DNA of 64,000 bases from Microbacterium hatanonis (GTDB lineage: Bacteria; Actinomycetota; Actinomycetes; Actinomycetales; Microbacteriaceae), in assembly GCF_008017415.1 (NCBI RefSeq), contig NZ_VRSV01000001.1, positions 1,922,001 through 1,986,000 on the forward strand. The letters run 5' to 3'. Of the stretch, positions 16,981 to 27,689 are shown in pieces (within the stretch, counting starts at the first letter, position 1; every line of letters begins with the position of its first letter). Both the position numbers and the translations under genes were made by a program. Below the pieces are notes generated by a model. That model did no database searches, had not been told where the DNA came from, and worked only from the letters and a program-made list of their open reading frames with translations.

Positions 16981-18228
16981 TCACGCCGTACGCGTCACGC
17001 GTCGCCCGACCGTGCCTCGGCGCATCCGCGGAGCCGCGGGGGCGGCCACGCCCGGAGCGACCGCCTCGCCGACGACACGACGCACGGCAGCGGAGAGCGG
17101 TGAGCGCGGTGACGTCTCCGCGACCGGTCGAGCCGCCAGCACCGCCGCGTCGACGGAGCGGGGGTCGAGGGGGACGAACCAGACGTCCTCGATCCCCGCG
17201 AAGCGCTCGAGCGTGCGGCGTACCTGCCCACGGGCGTCCATGCCGAGCGTGCCCGGGCGCATTCTGTTCGCGACGACCACGACGCGTGTCGCCCCCACGG
17301 CGGCCCGCAACTCGGCGTGGGCGCGGAGGAAGCGCGAGACGCCCACGGGGTCGGCCGACAGCACGGCGACGATCGTGTCGGCCTCCTGCAGCGCGCCGAG
17401 CGTCGCCGCGTTTCGTCGCGGTCCGTCGAGGTCGCTGACGATCTCCTCGTCGGTCTCGAGCGAGGCCGCGACGTCGACCACCACGTGGTCGGCCCAGCGC
17501 CGGCAGGCCCGCAGCGCTCCCGTCACTCGGCCGTGCGTCAGCTCGGGCCACCTCCCGGGCCGGTTGATGCCCGTCAGCACGTCGATGAGCCCCGCGCCGG
17601 CCCCGATGGGCACGCTGATCCGGCGGAGCTCGTCATCGTCGAGCTCGGCGAGGTCGACCTGACGGCACGCGGCGGCGAACCCCGGCCCCTCGTCGGCGAG
17701 TCCCAGCATCACCGCGAGCGCGGGTGCGTGCGTGTCGGCGTCGACCAACGCGACCCTCGCGGCGCTGCGTCGCAGCTCGGCCGCGAGCTCGACGGCGAGG
17801 GTCGATCGGCCGGGCGAGCCGTGGGGCCCCCACACGGCGATCACCCCGTTCCCCCTCGCGGGCGGGGTCGGAGCCGCGGCGAACGTCGCCGCGGCATGGG
17901 CGAGGGCGTCGGCGATCACCCACCCCTCGACGTCGAGCGGGAGGGGTCTGGCCAGTCCGAGCAGCTCCGCATCCCGCGCGGCGGACGGATCGTCACCGAG
18001 GACGACGACCGCGAACCCTCGCCGACGGCATTCCTCCACGAGAGTTCGCGACAGACCCCGGGGAGACGACTGGGCCACCACGACGTCGGCCCCGTCGGGG
18101 AGGACGTCTCGCGGCGTGCGCGCCGCAGCATCCGATTCGACCACAGCGACCACGGTGAGGCCCTCACCGCGGAGCTCCGACGCGAGGCGGGCGCCCCGGG
18201 GCGCGTCGACCGCGACGACGACGGTCAT
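16981..18228 (-). CDS. ParA/CpaE-like P-loop ATPase
   Basis: A 415-residue protein. Residues 1-110 look like a receiver-like or CpaE N-terminal fold. Residues 128 to about 370 form a MinD/ParA-type ATPase with VWGPHGSPGRSTLAVELA as the Walker A region (134-143) and LVDADTHAPALAVMLG after it. An arginine (R141) occupies the position of the usual Walker A lysine, so ATP binding may be altered. CpaE-like proteins localise Flp/Tad pilus machines, but no TadA ATPase or pilin is near. It overlaps the SAF gene by 4 bp (ATGA), so the two are one operon. Confidence 0.75.
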   Translation of the reverse strand: MTVVVAVDAPRGARLASELRGEGLTVVAVVESDAAARTPRDVLPDGADVVVAQSSPRGLSRTLVEECRRRGFAVVVLGDDPSAARDAELLGLARPLPLDVEGWVIADALAHAAATFAAAPTPPARGNGVIAVWGPHGSPGRSTLAVELAAELRRSAARVALVDADTHAPALAVMLGLADEGPGFAAACRQVDLAELDDDELRRISVPIGAGAGLIDVLTGINRPGRWPELTHGRVTGALRACRRWADHVVVDVAASLETDEEIVSDLDGPRRNAATLGALQEADTIVAVLSADPVGVSRFLRAHAELRAAVGATRVVVVANRMRPGTLGMDARGQVRRTLERFAGIEDVWFVPLDPRSVDAAVLAARPVAETSPRSPLSAAVRRVVGEAVAPGVAAPAAPRMRRGTVGRRVTRTA

Positions 18229-18863
18229 CGCGTCGCTCCGACGATCGGGACCACCGAGAGGACCGAGCCGTCGGACTGCGCCTGCAGGACCGTCGCGACG
18301 TCGGCTCGCGCGATCACCAGTTCGAGCGTCGCCGTGGGGCGCCCGACCATCGCATCATCGCGCGCGACGCCGGCCACCGTGGCGTCGGCGATGAGCACGC
18401 GCGGTGTCTCGAAGGTCTCCCGATCGCGCGGGGGCGCGTGCCAGACCTCGACACGCGTACCCACTTCGATCGCCTCGGAGACCTCGGTCGTCGAGCGGAC
18501 CACGACGCTGGTCGTCCGCGCACCGCCGGCATCGCCGACGGCGCCGACCGGCACGAGCTCTCCCTCCCCGATCGTCCTCGTGGCCACGAGTGCGTCCTCC
18601 AGCGCCGAGGCCGAGAGGTAGGAATGCCGCGCCTGGCCGAGAGCGACGTCGACGACCCGGAGATCGGAGGGGGCAACCGCCTCCCCCGGCACGATCGTGC
18701 GCGTCGCAGCGTAGACCGGTTCGGTCTGCCGCGCCGCGGCCACCACGAGCCAGACACCGCAGGTGGAGAGCGCGATGACGACGATGCCGGTCAGGAATCG
18801 GGCATCGGCCCAGAACGTGCGAGGTCGTCGGCGAGGAGAGTCGATGGCCGTCATGGCGACCAT
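18225..18863 (-). CDS. SAF-domain membrane protein (CpaB/RcpC-like)
   Basis: About 212 residues. One transmembrane segment (FLTGIVVIALSTCGVWLVVA) near residues 20-42, then a SAF domain (about 50-115: TIVPGEAVAPSDLRVVDVAL ... TRTIGEGELVPVGAVG) and a C-terminal beta-rich part (GTRVEVWHAPPRD). SAF proteins occur in Flp pilus assembly (CpaB), but this is the short actinobacterial form found next to the ParA-like ATPase. The start is uncertain: 18863 or 18854. Divergent from the HTH gene across 89 bp. Confidence 0.75.
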   Translation of the reverse strand: MVAMTAIDSPRRRPRTFWADARFLTGIVVIALSTCGVWLVVAAARQTEPVYAATRTIVPGEAVAPSDLRVVDVALGQARHSYLSASALEDALVATRTIGEGELVPVGAVGDAGGARTTSVVVRSTTEVSEAIEVGTRVEVWHAPPRDRETFETPRVLIADATVAGVARDDAMVGRPTATLELVIARADVATVLQAQSDGSVLSVVPIVGATR

Positions 18864-18952
18864 CGTGCACCGAAGCTCGCCGCCCCGGCGGGGATTATCC
18901 ACAGCGGCGCGGGTCACCGCTGGGTCGCCATGGCGACGCTCATAATGAAGAC

Positions 18953-19234
18953 ATGCCAGATGTCCCCCCGACCGGCGCGCGCATGCTCGCGCCGTCGCAG
19001 GTGGCCGAGCTTCTCGACCTGACCGTCGAGGAGGTCATCGCGCTCGTCCACGACGGTCGCCTTCGCGGCGCCCGCGTCGGCACGCCCGCCCGCTGGCGGA
19101 TCGAGGAGGACAGCGTCGGAGGATATCTCGACGATCAGGCCGAGGAAGCGCGGCGGATCGCGCTCTGGCGCCAGTCGAACGCCGCCAGCTTCCCCGAACT
19201 GTGGGGTCGGGGAAGCGTGCGCAATCCCGACTGA
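18953..19234 (+). CDS. Helix-turn-helix (excisionase/MerR-like) DNA-binding protein
   Basis: 93 residues. The N-terminal part (MLAPSQVAELLDLTVEEVIALVHDGRLRGARV then GTPARWRIEEDSVGGYL, in two consecutive stretches of about 11-58) is a winged MerR/excisionase HTH like BldC-type regulators, followed by a helical tail. CATAAT at 18941-18946 ends 6 bp before the ATG, indicating a leaderless start. It probably regulates the divergent SAF-ATPase operon or acts more widely; no phage genes are near, so excisionase function is unlikely. Confidence 0.78.
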   Translation: MPDVPPTGARMLAPSQVAELLDLTVEEVIALVHDGRLRGARVGTPARWRIEEDSVGGYLDDQAEEARRIALWRQSNAASFPELWGRGSVRNPD

Positions 19235-19248
19235 CCGGATCCCGCCGC

Positions 19249-19848
19249 TCACACCGCGACCGGTGCATCGATCCCGATCCAGGCGACCGATGCGAACGGG
19301 ATGATCCGATATGCGGAGACGTCCGCGCGGCGGCGCGGCGACCCCGGATCGTGCAGCGCGAGATCGAGGTGGTCGGCCCCCGCTCGATCGATCGTCCCCG
19401 CGAACACGCGCGCGGAGGTGGCGTGGATGCTGACCGCCGCCCGGCGGCGGACGAGATCCCGCACCGCGAATCCGAACGTGGCCCGCCGCGAGACGGGCGT
19501 CTTCGCGGCCGCGCCGACGGGGCGCGCGGTGCGCAGCAGCTCGGCGTGCGGCATCCGCATCGCCGTCACCGAGGCCAGCGGCACGAGCGCGGCGCCCGCA
19601 CGGGTGCGCCAGGGAGACACGAGCAGCCAGTCCGCCCCGAGGGCGGTCACGGGGGCATCGAGCATCGTGCCGTCGACGAGTTCCAGGGTCGCGGAGGCAT
19701 CGGCGCCGACCATCGCGGCAAGACGTTCGTGGAGAGTCAGCCGGGACAGCCGCAGGCGCTCCGCCTCGCTGTCGAGAGCGGCGCGCTCGGCCTCCCACTC
19801 CGACTCCAGTTGATCTTCGATGTCCTCGAAGAAGCGGTCCCATCGCAT
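19249..19848 (-). CDS. Conserved protein of unknown function
   Basis: 199 residues beginning MRWDRFFEDIEDQLESEWE. A charged amphipathic helix (1-55) is followed by small beta-rich segments (ATLELVDGTMLDAPVTALGA, LVSPWRTRAGAALVPLASV) that resemble an Sm-like or SH3-like barrel, then a second similar half (VSIHATSARVFAGTIDRAGA). No family was recognised with certainty. The frame extends to 20004, but the DRFFEDIEDQ start matches the usual form. It converges with the HTH gene with 14 bp between them. Confidence 0.65.
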   Translation of the reverse strand: MRWDRFFEDIEDQLESEWEAERAALDSEAERLRLSRLTLHERLAAMVGADASATLELVDGTMLDAPVTALGADWLLVSPWRTRAGAALVPLASVTAMRMPHAELLRTARPVGAAAKTPVSRRATFGFAVRDLVRRRAAVSIHATSARVFAGTIDRAGADHLDLALHDPGSPRRRADVSAYRIIPFASVAWIGIDAPVAV

Positions 19849-19997
19849 GACGCCGACGTTAGGGCAGCGGTGGGGCGCGTCCGATCTCTTATCCACAACG
19901 AGAGAAAGTTCGGCAACCGTAGGAGATGTTGTGCTGTACTGAGCGGAAAGTTCACCGCTGGACTCAACGACTCCCCCCGGTCGAGATAGGCGCACTG

Positions 19998-20438
19998 ATG
20001 GCACCGATGTCTACGGGCACTGCCCGCGCATTCCCCCTCACGGTCCGTTCGCTGGAGATCGACGAGTACTTCGCACCCCAGCCCACCGGCTCCAGCGACC
20101 TCCCCGCCCCCGGGCCCCTGCTGCGCAACCTGACCCTCGGCGTGCTCGAGGTGCTGGCCGGCGTCCGTGAGATCGAGCAGCTGTCGCGCTGGCTCACCGA
20201 AGACGCCTATCGCAGCCTCATGACGCGCGCGAACCTCGCCACACGAGCCCGCAGCGCGCGAGGCGTGCCTGCCGCGCGACCGGTGCATCGGATCCTGTCC
20301 GTGCGCGAATGCGTCCCCGCCGACGGTGTCGTCGAGTCCGTCGTGATCGTCGCGGGCCCGGCGCGCACCCGCGCCGTGGCCATCCGACTGGAGGGAATGG
20401 ATCGACGCTGGAGGGCGACGTCGCTCGCCCTCCTGTGA
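19998..20438 (+). CDS. Rv3235-like conserved actinobacterial protein (DUF6459)
   Basis: 146 residues of a family conserved upstream of secA in actinobacteria and often mislabelled as TonB. Visible features: a proline-rich lead, a central helix (LRNLTLGVLEVLAGVREIEQ), HWLT-type segment RWLTEDAYRSLMTR, and a C-terminal strand set (RILSVRECVPADGVVESVVI). The ATG at 19998 has GATAGG about 8 bp upstream; 19926 is an alternative that adds a poor sequence. It ends 2 bp from the converging aminotransferase. Function unknown. Confidence 0.7.
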   Translation: MAPMSTGTARAFPLTVRSLEIDEYFAPQPTGSSDLPAPGPLLRNLTLGVLEVLAGVREIEQLSRWLTEDAYRSLMTRANLATRARSARGVPAARPVHRILSVRECVPADGVVESVVIVAGPARTRAVAIRLEGMDRRWRATSLALL

Positions 20439-20440
20439 CG

Positions 20441-21667
20441 CTACGGGCGATACGACGACAGGAAGTTGCCGAGCCGCTCGATCGCGTCGGTCAGCACCCG
20501 TGCCTCCGGCAGCGTCACGATGCGGACGTGATCGGGCGTCGGCCAGTTGAACCCCGTGCCCTGCACGAGCAGCACGTGCTCGGCGATGAGGAAGTCGTGG
20601 ACGAACTTCCCGTCGTCCGGGATCTCGTAGACCTCCGGATCGAAGCGCGGGAAGGCGTAGAGCGCGCCCTGCGGCATCACGCAGGAGACACCGGGGATCG
20701 CCTCGAGGCCCTGCCACGCCGCATCCCGCTGTTCATGCAGCCGACCCGTGGGGGCGATGAGCGCGTCGATCGATTGCACCCCCGAGAGTGCCGCTTGGAC
20801 GGCGTACTGCGCCGGGACATTCGGGCACAGTCGGGTCGAGGCGAGGAGGGTGATCCCCTCGATGAACCCCTTGGCGTGGTCCTTCGGTCCGGTGATGACG
20901 AGCCAGCCCGAGCGGAATCCCGCCACACGGTAGGTCTTCGACAGCCCGTTGAACGTGAGGCACAGCAGGTCGGGGGCGACCGTCGCGAGCGGGATGTGCT
21001 GCGCGTCGTCGAAGAGGATGCGGTCGTAGATCTCGTCGGCGAGGAGCAGCAGCGAGTGCTCGCGCGCGAGGGCCGCGATCCCCTCGAGCACCTCGCGCGA
21101 GTAGACCGCCCCCGTCGGGTTGTTCGGGTTAATGATGACGATCGCCTTGGTGCGCGGGGTGATCTTCGACCGGATGTCGTCGAGATCGGGCTGCCAGCCG
21201 TCGAGCTCGTCGCAGAGGTAGTGCACCGGCGTACCGCCGCCGAGGCTCGTCATCGCCGTCCAGAGCGGGTAGTCGGGCGCCGGGATGAGCACCTCGTCGC
21301 CCTCGTCGAGCAGCGCCTGCATGACCATCGTGATCAGCTCGGACACACCGTTGCCGAGGTACACGTCGTCGGGGTCGAACAGCGGGAAGCCGGGCACCTG
21401 CTCGTACCGCGAGACGACGGCGCGGCGCGCCGACATGATGCCCTTGCTGTCGCTGTACCCGTGCGCGTGCGGCACGGCGTCGATCATGTCGCGCACGATC
21501 TGGAAGGGGGCCTCGAAACCGAACACGGCAGGGTTGCCGGTGTTCAGCTTCAGGATGCGGTGCCCCTCGCTCTCGAGCCGATCGGCCTCGACGAGAGCCG
21601 AACCACGGATCTCGTAGAGGACGTCTTTCAGCTTCGACGACTGGTCGAGCGAGCGTGGCGAGGTCAT
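20441..21667 (-). CDS. PLP-dependent aminotransferase, AlaA-like
   Basis: A 408-residue fold-type I aminotransferase similar to AlaA (alanine:2-oxoglutarate). Key parts: GYSDSKGIMSARRAV (substrate/PLP entry), INPNNPTGAVYSREVLEGI, ADEIYDRILFD, and the PLP lysine region FNGLSKTYRVAGFRSGW. TATTCT at 21674-21679 ends 6 bp before the ATG at 21667, supporting this start over the ATG at 21700. It follows secA on the same strand after 65 bp. The exact amino-acid substrate is inferred from the family. Confidence 0.88.
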   Translation of the reverse strand: MTSPRSLDQSSKLKDVLYEIRGSALVEADRLESEGHRILKLNTGNPAVFGFEAPFQIVRDMIDAVPHAHGYSDSKGIMSARRAVVSRYEQVPGFPLFDPDDVYLGNGVSELITMVMQALLDEGDEVLIPAPDYPLWTAMTSLGGGTPVHYLCDELDGWQPDLDDIRSKITPRTKAIVIINPNNPTGAVYSREVLEGIAALAREHSLLLLADEIYDRILFDDAQHIPLATVAPDLLCLTFNGLSKTYRVAGFRSGWLVITGPKDHAKGFIEGITLLASTRLCPNVPAQYAVQAALSGVQSIDALIAPTGRLHEQRDAAWQGLEAIPGVSCVMPQGALYAFPRFDPEVYEIPDDGKFVHDFLIAEHVLLVQGTGFNWPTPDHVRIVTLPEARVLTDAIERLGNFLSSYRP

Positions 21668-21732
21668 CCAGTCAGAATAAACCCGCCCCGAACCGGCCAA
21701 TGCTCATCGCGTGGACCGGTCCGGGGCCGCGG

Positions 21733-24543
<2,811 letters not shown>

Positions 24544-24710
24544 GGAGGATCTCCATCTGTCGGGTGCGGCGCGAAGGCCCGCCTGCGAACAGGCATATGT
24601 CGCCCATGTTATCCGTTCGTGACCTCCGAGGAACCCGGGTGGGCAAGCCCACTGCGCGCCCACGGCGAACAGTCGGCTTCGACACCGCACCGGGATCGTA
24701 GGATCGGAAC

Positions 24711-26024
24711 ATGGCCGGGTTCTGGGGAAAACGCAAGCGCGAAGAGCAGGATGCGGCGGATGCCGACCTGATGCGGCGGGCCGAGATGGCCATCGTCGCG
24801 GCCGACGAGCGCGTGCGTCTGACCACGGATGAGCTCGACTTCGCGGTCGCCGAACTCGGCGAGTCCGCCACCGCGGACCTGCGCAACGCCCTCGACTCGG
24901 TGAAGACCCACCTGAGCGAGGCGTTCCACCTCCACCAGCTCAACCACGACGAGATCCCCGACACCCCGGAGGAGCTCCGCACGCGCAACGCCCGCATCAT
25001 CCAGCTCTCGGAGTGGGCCGAGGATCTTCTCGAAGAGCGCACCACGGTGCTGCAGGGCGCGATCGAGAAGGTGCGTCGTGCGCCCGAGGTGCTCGAACGC
25101 GTGCGCGCCGACCGCGAACGCCTCTCACTCCGCGTGCCTGCCGCCCGAGATGCCGTGCAGCGGCTCGCCACCCGCTACAGCCCCGCCGCACTGCAGCAGA
25201 TCTCGGGGAACCCCGAGGAGATCGAGCAGCTGCTGAGCTTCGCCGGCCACACCGCCGACGTGTCCGAGCGCCGTCGCGAGGCCGGCCAGCGCGAGCAGGC
25301 AGGGGTCGCCCTCGAGGCGGCGACGGAGTCGATCCGCCGCGCTGAGTCGCTGCTCGACGCGATCGACTCGTACGAGATCGAGGCCCTTCGCGCCGAGTCG
25401 ACGCTCGCCGCGGTCGTGGAGGACTCGCGCGGAGACCTCGTCGACGCCCGGAGCGGACCGCAGACCCCGGCCGTGCGCGAAGCGATGGTCGCCCTCGAGA
25501 AGGCCCTGGCCGAGCTTCCGGCCGGCGGCGTGCGCGACGACCCGTTCGGCGCGCTCTCGCGACTGCGTCAGGCGAACACCGAGCTCGACACCGCCCGCGA
25601 GCGCGCCTCGCGGCCGGTCATCCCCCAGACCCACGTGTCGCACGCCGTCGACGACGCCGATCGGCAGCTCACGGTGGCCCGCAGCATCATCTCCGGCCAC
25701 CGCGGCTGGATCGGAGCCGACGCACGCACGCGGTTCGCCGAGGCCGAGCGACTCCGCTCGGAGATCCCCCTGGGACCGATCGAAGAAGAGGCGCGCGAGC
25801 GCACGATCGCCCAGGCCCGACGGGTCGCCGCCCTCGCGTCGGAGGCCCTCCAGCTCGCGCAGAACGACATCGACTCCTCCCGCCCGAACGACTGGGGCGG
25901 CGATGGATGGGGCGGAGGCCGCGGAGGCGGGCGCGGCGGCGGCATGGGCGGCGGCAACATGGTCGGCGGCATGCTCGGCGGCCTCGTCATCGGGTCGCTT
26001 CTCGGCGACATGTTCGACGGCTGA
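24711..26024 (+). CDS. Long coiled-coil protein with glycine-rich, hydrophobic C-terminus
   Basis: A 437-residue protein. Residues 10-370 are almost all charged helix, with repeated heptad-like Leu/Ala patterns ([38 protein letters not shown]). The end (about 395-437) is a Gly/Trp segment [16 protein letters not shown], then [20 protein letters not shown], resembling the tail of TPM/YgcG-like proteins. No signal peptide. TAGGAT at 24699-24704 lies 6 bp before the ATG (leaderless). It may be a cytoplasmic partner of membrane proteins; function unknown. Confidence 0.72.
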   Translation: MAGFWGKRKREEQDAADADLMRRAEMAIVAADERVRLTTDELDFAVAELGESATADLRNALDSVKTHLSEAFHLHQLNHDEIPDTPEELRTRNARIIQLSEWAEDLLEERTTVLQGAIEKVRRAPEVLERVRADRERLSLRVPAARDAVQRLATRYSPAALQQISGNPEEIEQLLSFAGHTADVSERRREAGQREQAGVALEAATESIRRAESLLDAIDSYEIEALRAESTLAAVVEDSRGDLVDARSGPQTPAVREAMVALEKALAELPAGGVRDDPFGALSRLRQANTELDTARERASRPVIPQTHVSHAVDDADRQLTVARSIISGHRGWIGADARTRFAEAERLRSEIPLGPIEEEARERTIAQARRVAALASEALQLAQNDIDSSRPNDWGGDGWGGGRGGGRGGGMGGGNMVGGMLGGLVIGSLLGDMFDG

Positions 26025-26058
26025 CCGACCCCGCAGCATCCGCTCTTCGCCACAACGA

Positions 26059-26133
26059 ACCGCGAGACTTCATCCCCGCTTCGAGACTGCCTGCGTCGCG
26101 TGCAGTCTCGTGCGTGGGATGAAGTCTCGCGGT
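26059..26133. terminator. Nested double hairpin between converging genes
   Basis: The outer arms are 18 bp and perfect (26059-26076 with 26116-26133; arm contains CGCGAGACTTCATCCC). Inside lies a second perfect 9-bp stem (26082-26090 CGAGACTGC with 26102-26110) with an 11-nt loop. Both arms share CGAGACT, so the inner stem looks like a partial copy of the outer. It sits between the coiled-coil gene and hpf and may terminate both. There is no T-tract, so the role is inferred. Confidence 0.7.
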
Positions 26134-26149
26134 CTTCGTCAGAAGGACG

Positions 26150-26809
26150 TCACGACGCGGCGCGCGCCTCGGGGGCGGCCTGCGTCTCGAGGGAGATCAC
26201 GCCGTAGTCCCAGCCCTTGCGGCGGTAGACCACGCTCGGGTGATCGGAGCGGGCGTCGACGAAGAGGAAGAAGTCGTGCCCGACGAGTTCCATCCGGTCG
26301 ACGGCCTCCTCGACGGTCATCCACTCGGCGTCGAACTGCTTCGTTCGGATGACGACCGGCGTGTAGTCGGCCTCGTCGTCCGCCTGCACGATGGGCACCT
26401 CGCCCGTCGCGACGGCGTGCAGCAGCTCGGCGGAGGCGGGCTCGATGTCGATGCCCGCGAGCGATCCGCTCTCCTTCTCGAACTTCGCACCCCGGGGGTG
26501 GTTGCGCGCGTCGACGCGCTTGTCCTTGGCCCGACGCAACTGCTCGGCCATCTTGTCGACGGCGAGGTCGAGAGCGGTGAACTTGTCACCGTCCGTCGCT
26601 TCGGCCCGGACGACCGGACCCTTGCCGCCGAGGGTGAGCTCGACGGTCTCGTCTTCCATCCGCCCGTTGTGATAGGCGCGATGGGTGACTTTCACCTCGA
26701 GTCCCTGCGCGCGGGGCGCGAGGGTTTCGATGCGTGAGGCCTTCTCTTCGACGACTGTTCGGAATCGTTCCGTGATCCCTACTCCCACGCCGACGATGTT
26801 GGTGTCCAT
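26150..26809 (-). CDS. hpf: Long-form ribosome hibernation promoting factor
   Basis: A 219-residue long HPF. The N-terminal S30AE domain (1 to about 105: MDTNIVGVGVGITERF ... KVTHRAYHNGRMEDETVELT) binds the decoding centre. The C-terminal dimerisation domain (about 155-210: FDAEWMTVEEAVDRMELVGH, DFFLFVDARSD) drives 100S ribosome formation. ATG at 26809 has GGAGG 6 bp upstream. In mycobacteria the gene also lies between secA1 and comF. A leader hairpin lies upstream (26830-26866). Confidence 0.94.
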   Translation of the reverse strand: MDTNIVGVGVGITERFRTVVEEKASRIETLAPRAQGLEVKVTHRAYHNGRMEDETVELTLGGKGPVVRAEATDGDKFTALDLAVDKMAEQLRRAKDKRVDARNHPRGAKFEKESGSLAGIDIEPASAELLHAVATGEVPIVQADDEADYTPVVIRTKQFDAEWMTVEEAVDRMELVGHDFFLFVDARSDHPSVVYRRKGWDYGVISLETQAAPEARAAS

Positions 26810-26829
26810 CCGTGACCTCCTTGTTCCGG

Positions 26830-26866
26830 GTTCGCCCAATCGGCTTGTTCGGTGCCAAGGGCGAAC
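26830..26866 (-). promoter_or_regulatory. Inverted repeat in the hpf leader
   Basis: GTTCGCCC (26830-26837) and GGGCGAAC (26859-26866) form a perfect 8-bp stem around a 21-nt loop. It lies about 20 bp upstream of the hpf start on the transcribed strand. It could be an operator or a leader structure controlling hibernation-factor synthesis. Nothing else distinctive is seen in the 149-bp comF-hpf gap. Confidence 0.4.
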
Positions 26867-26958
26867 GGTCCGTCGCCTTGCTAGTCCCCCCACCGTAGTC
26901 GCGACGACCGGGCCTGTCACGCCCGAACCGCGGATGCGGCGAACCTCATCGGATTCGC

Positions 26959-27597
26959 CTATCGAAGGCTCGGACGACGTCTCGGCGTCGCCGCGGCCGT
27001 CGCCGCCCCGACCACATCGGCTCCTGCCGCGCGCAGGGCCCGCACGGCCTCCCCCAGGGTCGCGCCGGTCGTCACGACGTCGTCCACGACGATGACGCGG
27101 CGCCCCGCGACACCGCGCGCGACCAGACTGCGCTCGACGTTCGCGCGGCGGTCGTCGATGCCGAGCGCACGCTGGTCGACCGTGGCCCGCGCGATGCGCA
27201 GCGCCCTGTGGACCGGAACCCCCGCTCGGCGCAGCAGCAGCTCGGGCACCCGGTATCCGCGTCGTCGCATCGACGCGGTCGAGGTCGGCACCGGGACGAA
27301 TGCGGCGCCCGCGGGGAGGGCGGCGAGCGCCGCGCCGAGACCCGCGCCGAGCGGGCGCGCGAGCGTCGTGCGCCCCTCCTCCTTGAGCGTCCGCATGACG
27401 CGGGCCACGACGCCCTCGAAGCGCATACCGCTCCAGACCGGCACGCCGTCGACGACCCGGGAATGGGGCTCGGGCTCGAGGGCGCCGAGGCACTCGGCGC
27501 ACAGGGCCACGTCTTCGGCCCCGCATCCCGCGCACTCGACGGGGAGGATGAAGGCGAGCGCGTCGGCGAGCGCGCGTCGGACGACGAACGAGTGCAT
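26959..27597 (-). CDS. comF: ComF-family phosphoribosyltransferase-like protein
   Basis: 212 residues. An N-terminal double zinc-knuckle (CAGCGAEDVALCAEC, about 21-35) and a C-terminal PRTase domain with the PRPP loop RRVIVVDDVVTTGATLGEA (about 168-186). ComF/GntX proteins are tied to DNA uptake or damage responses, but the biochemical role is not settled. The ATG at 27597 gives the normal family length; upstream frame sequence is not conserved. The order comF then hpf follows lpqB, as in mycobacteria (Rv3242c-Rv3241c). Confidence 0.86.
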   Translation of the reverse strand: MHSFVVRRALADALAFILPVECAGCGAEDVALCAECLGALEPEPHSRVVDGVPVWSGMRFEGVVARVMRTLKEEGRTTLARPLGAGLGAALAALPAGAAFVPVPTSTASMRRRGYRVPELLLRRAGVPVHRALRIARATVDQRALGIDDRRANVERSLVARGVAGRRVIVVDDVVTTGATLGEAVRALRAAGADVVGAATAAATPRRRPSLR

Positions 27598-27689
27598 CGC
27601 GCCATCGTCGCGCGTCGGGTGCCCGATCGGGTGCGGGAGCGGTCGCGGGAGAACGGATGCGTGCGCGCACCCGCCTGGGGAGGAGCCGA

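Noticed and set aside
18953..19234. Excisionase and hence an integrated phage element
   Set aside because: The protein has only the general MerR/excisionase HTH fold; no integrase, att repeats or phage genes are near.
19998..20438. TonB-like energy transducer
   Set aside because: This label is common for the family, but there is no membrane anchor or TonB C-terminal domain, and actinobacteria lack a TonB-dependent outer membrane system.
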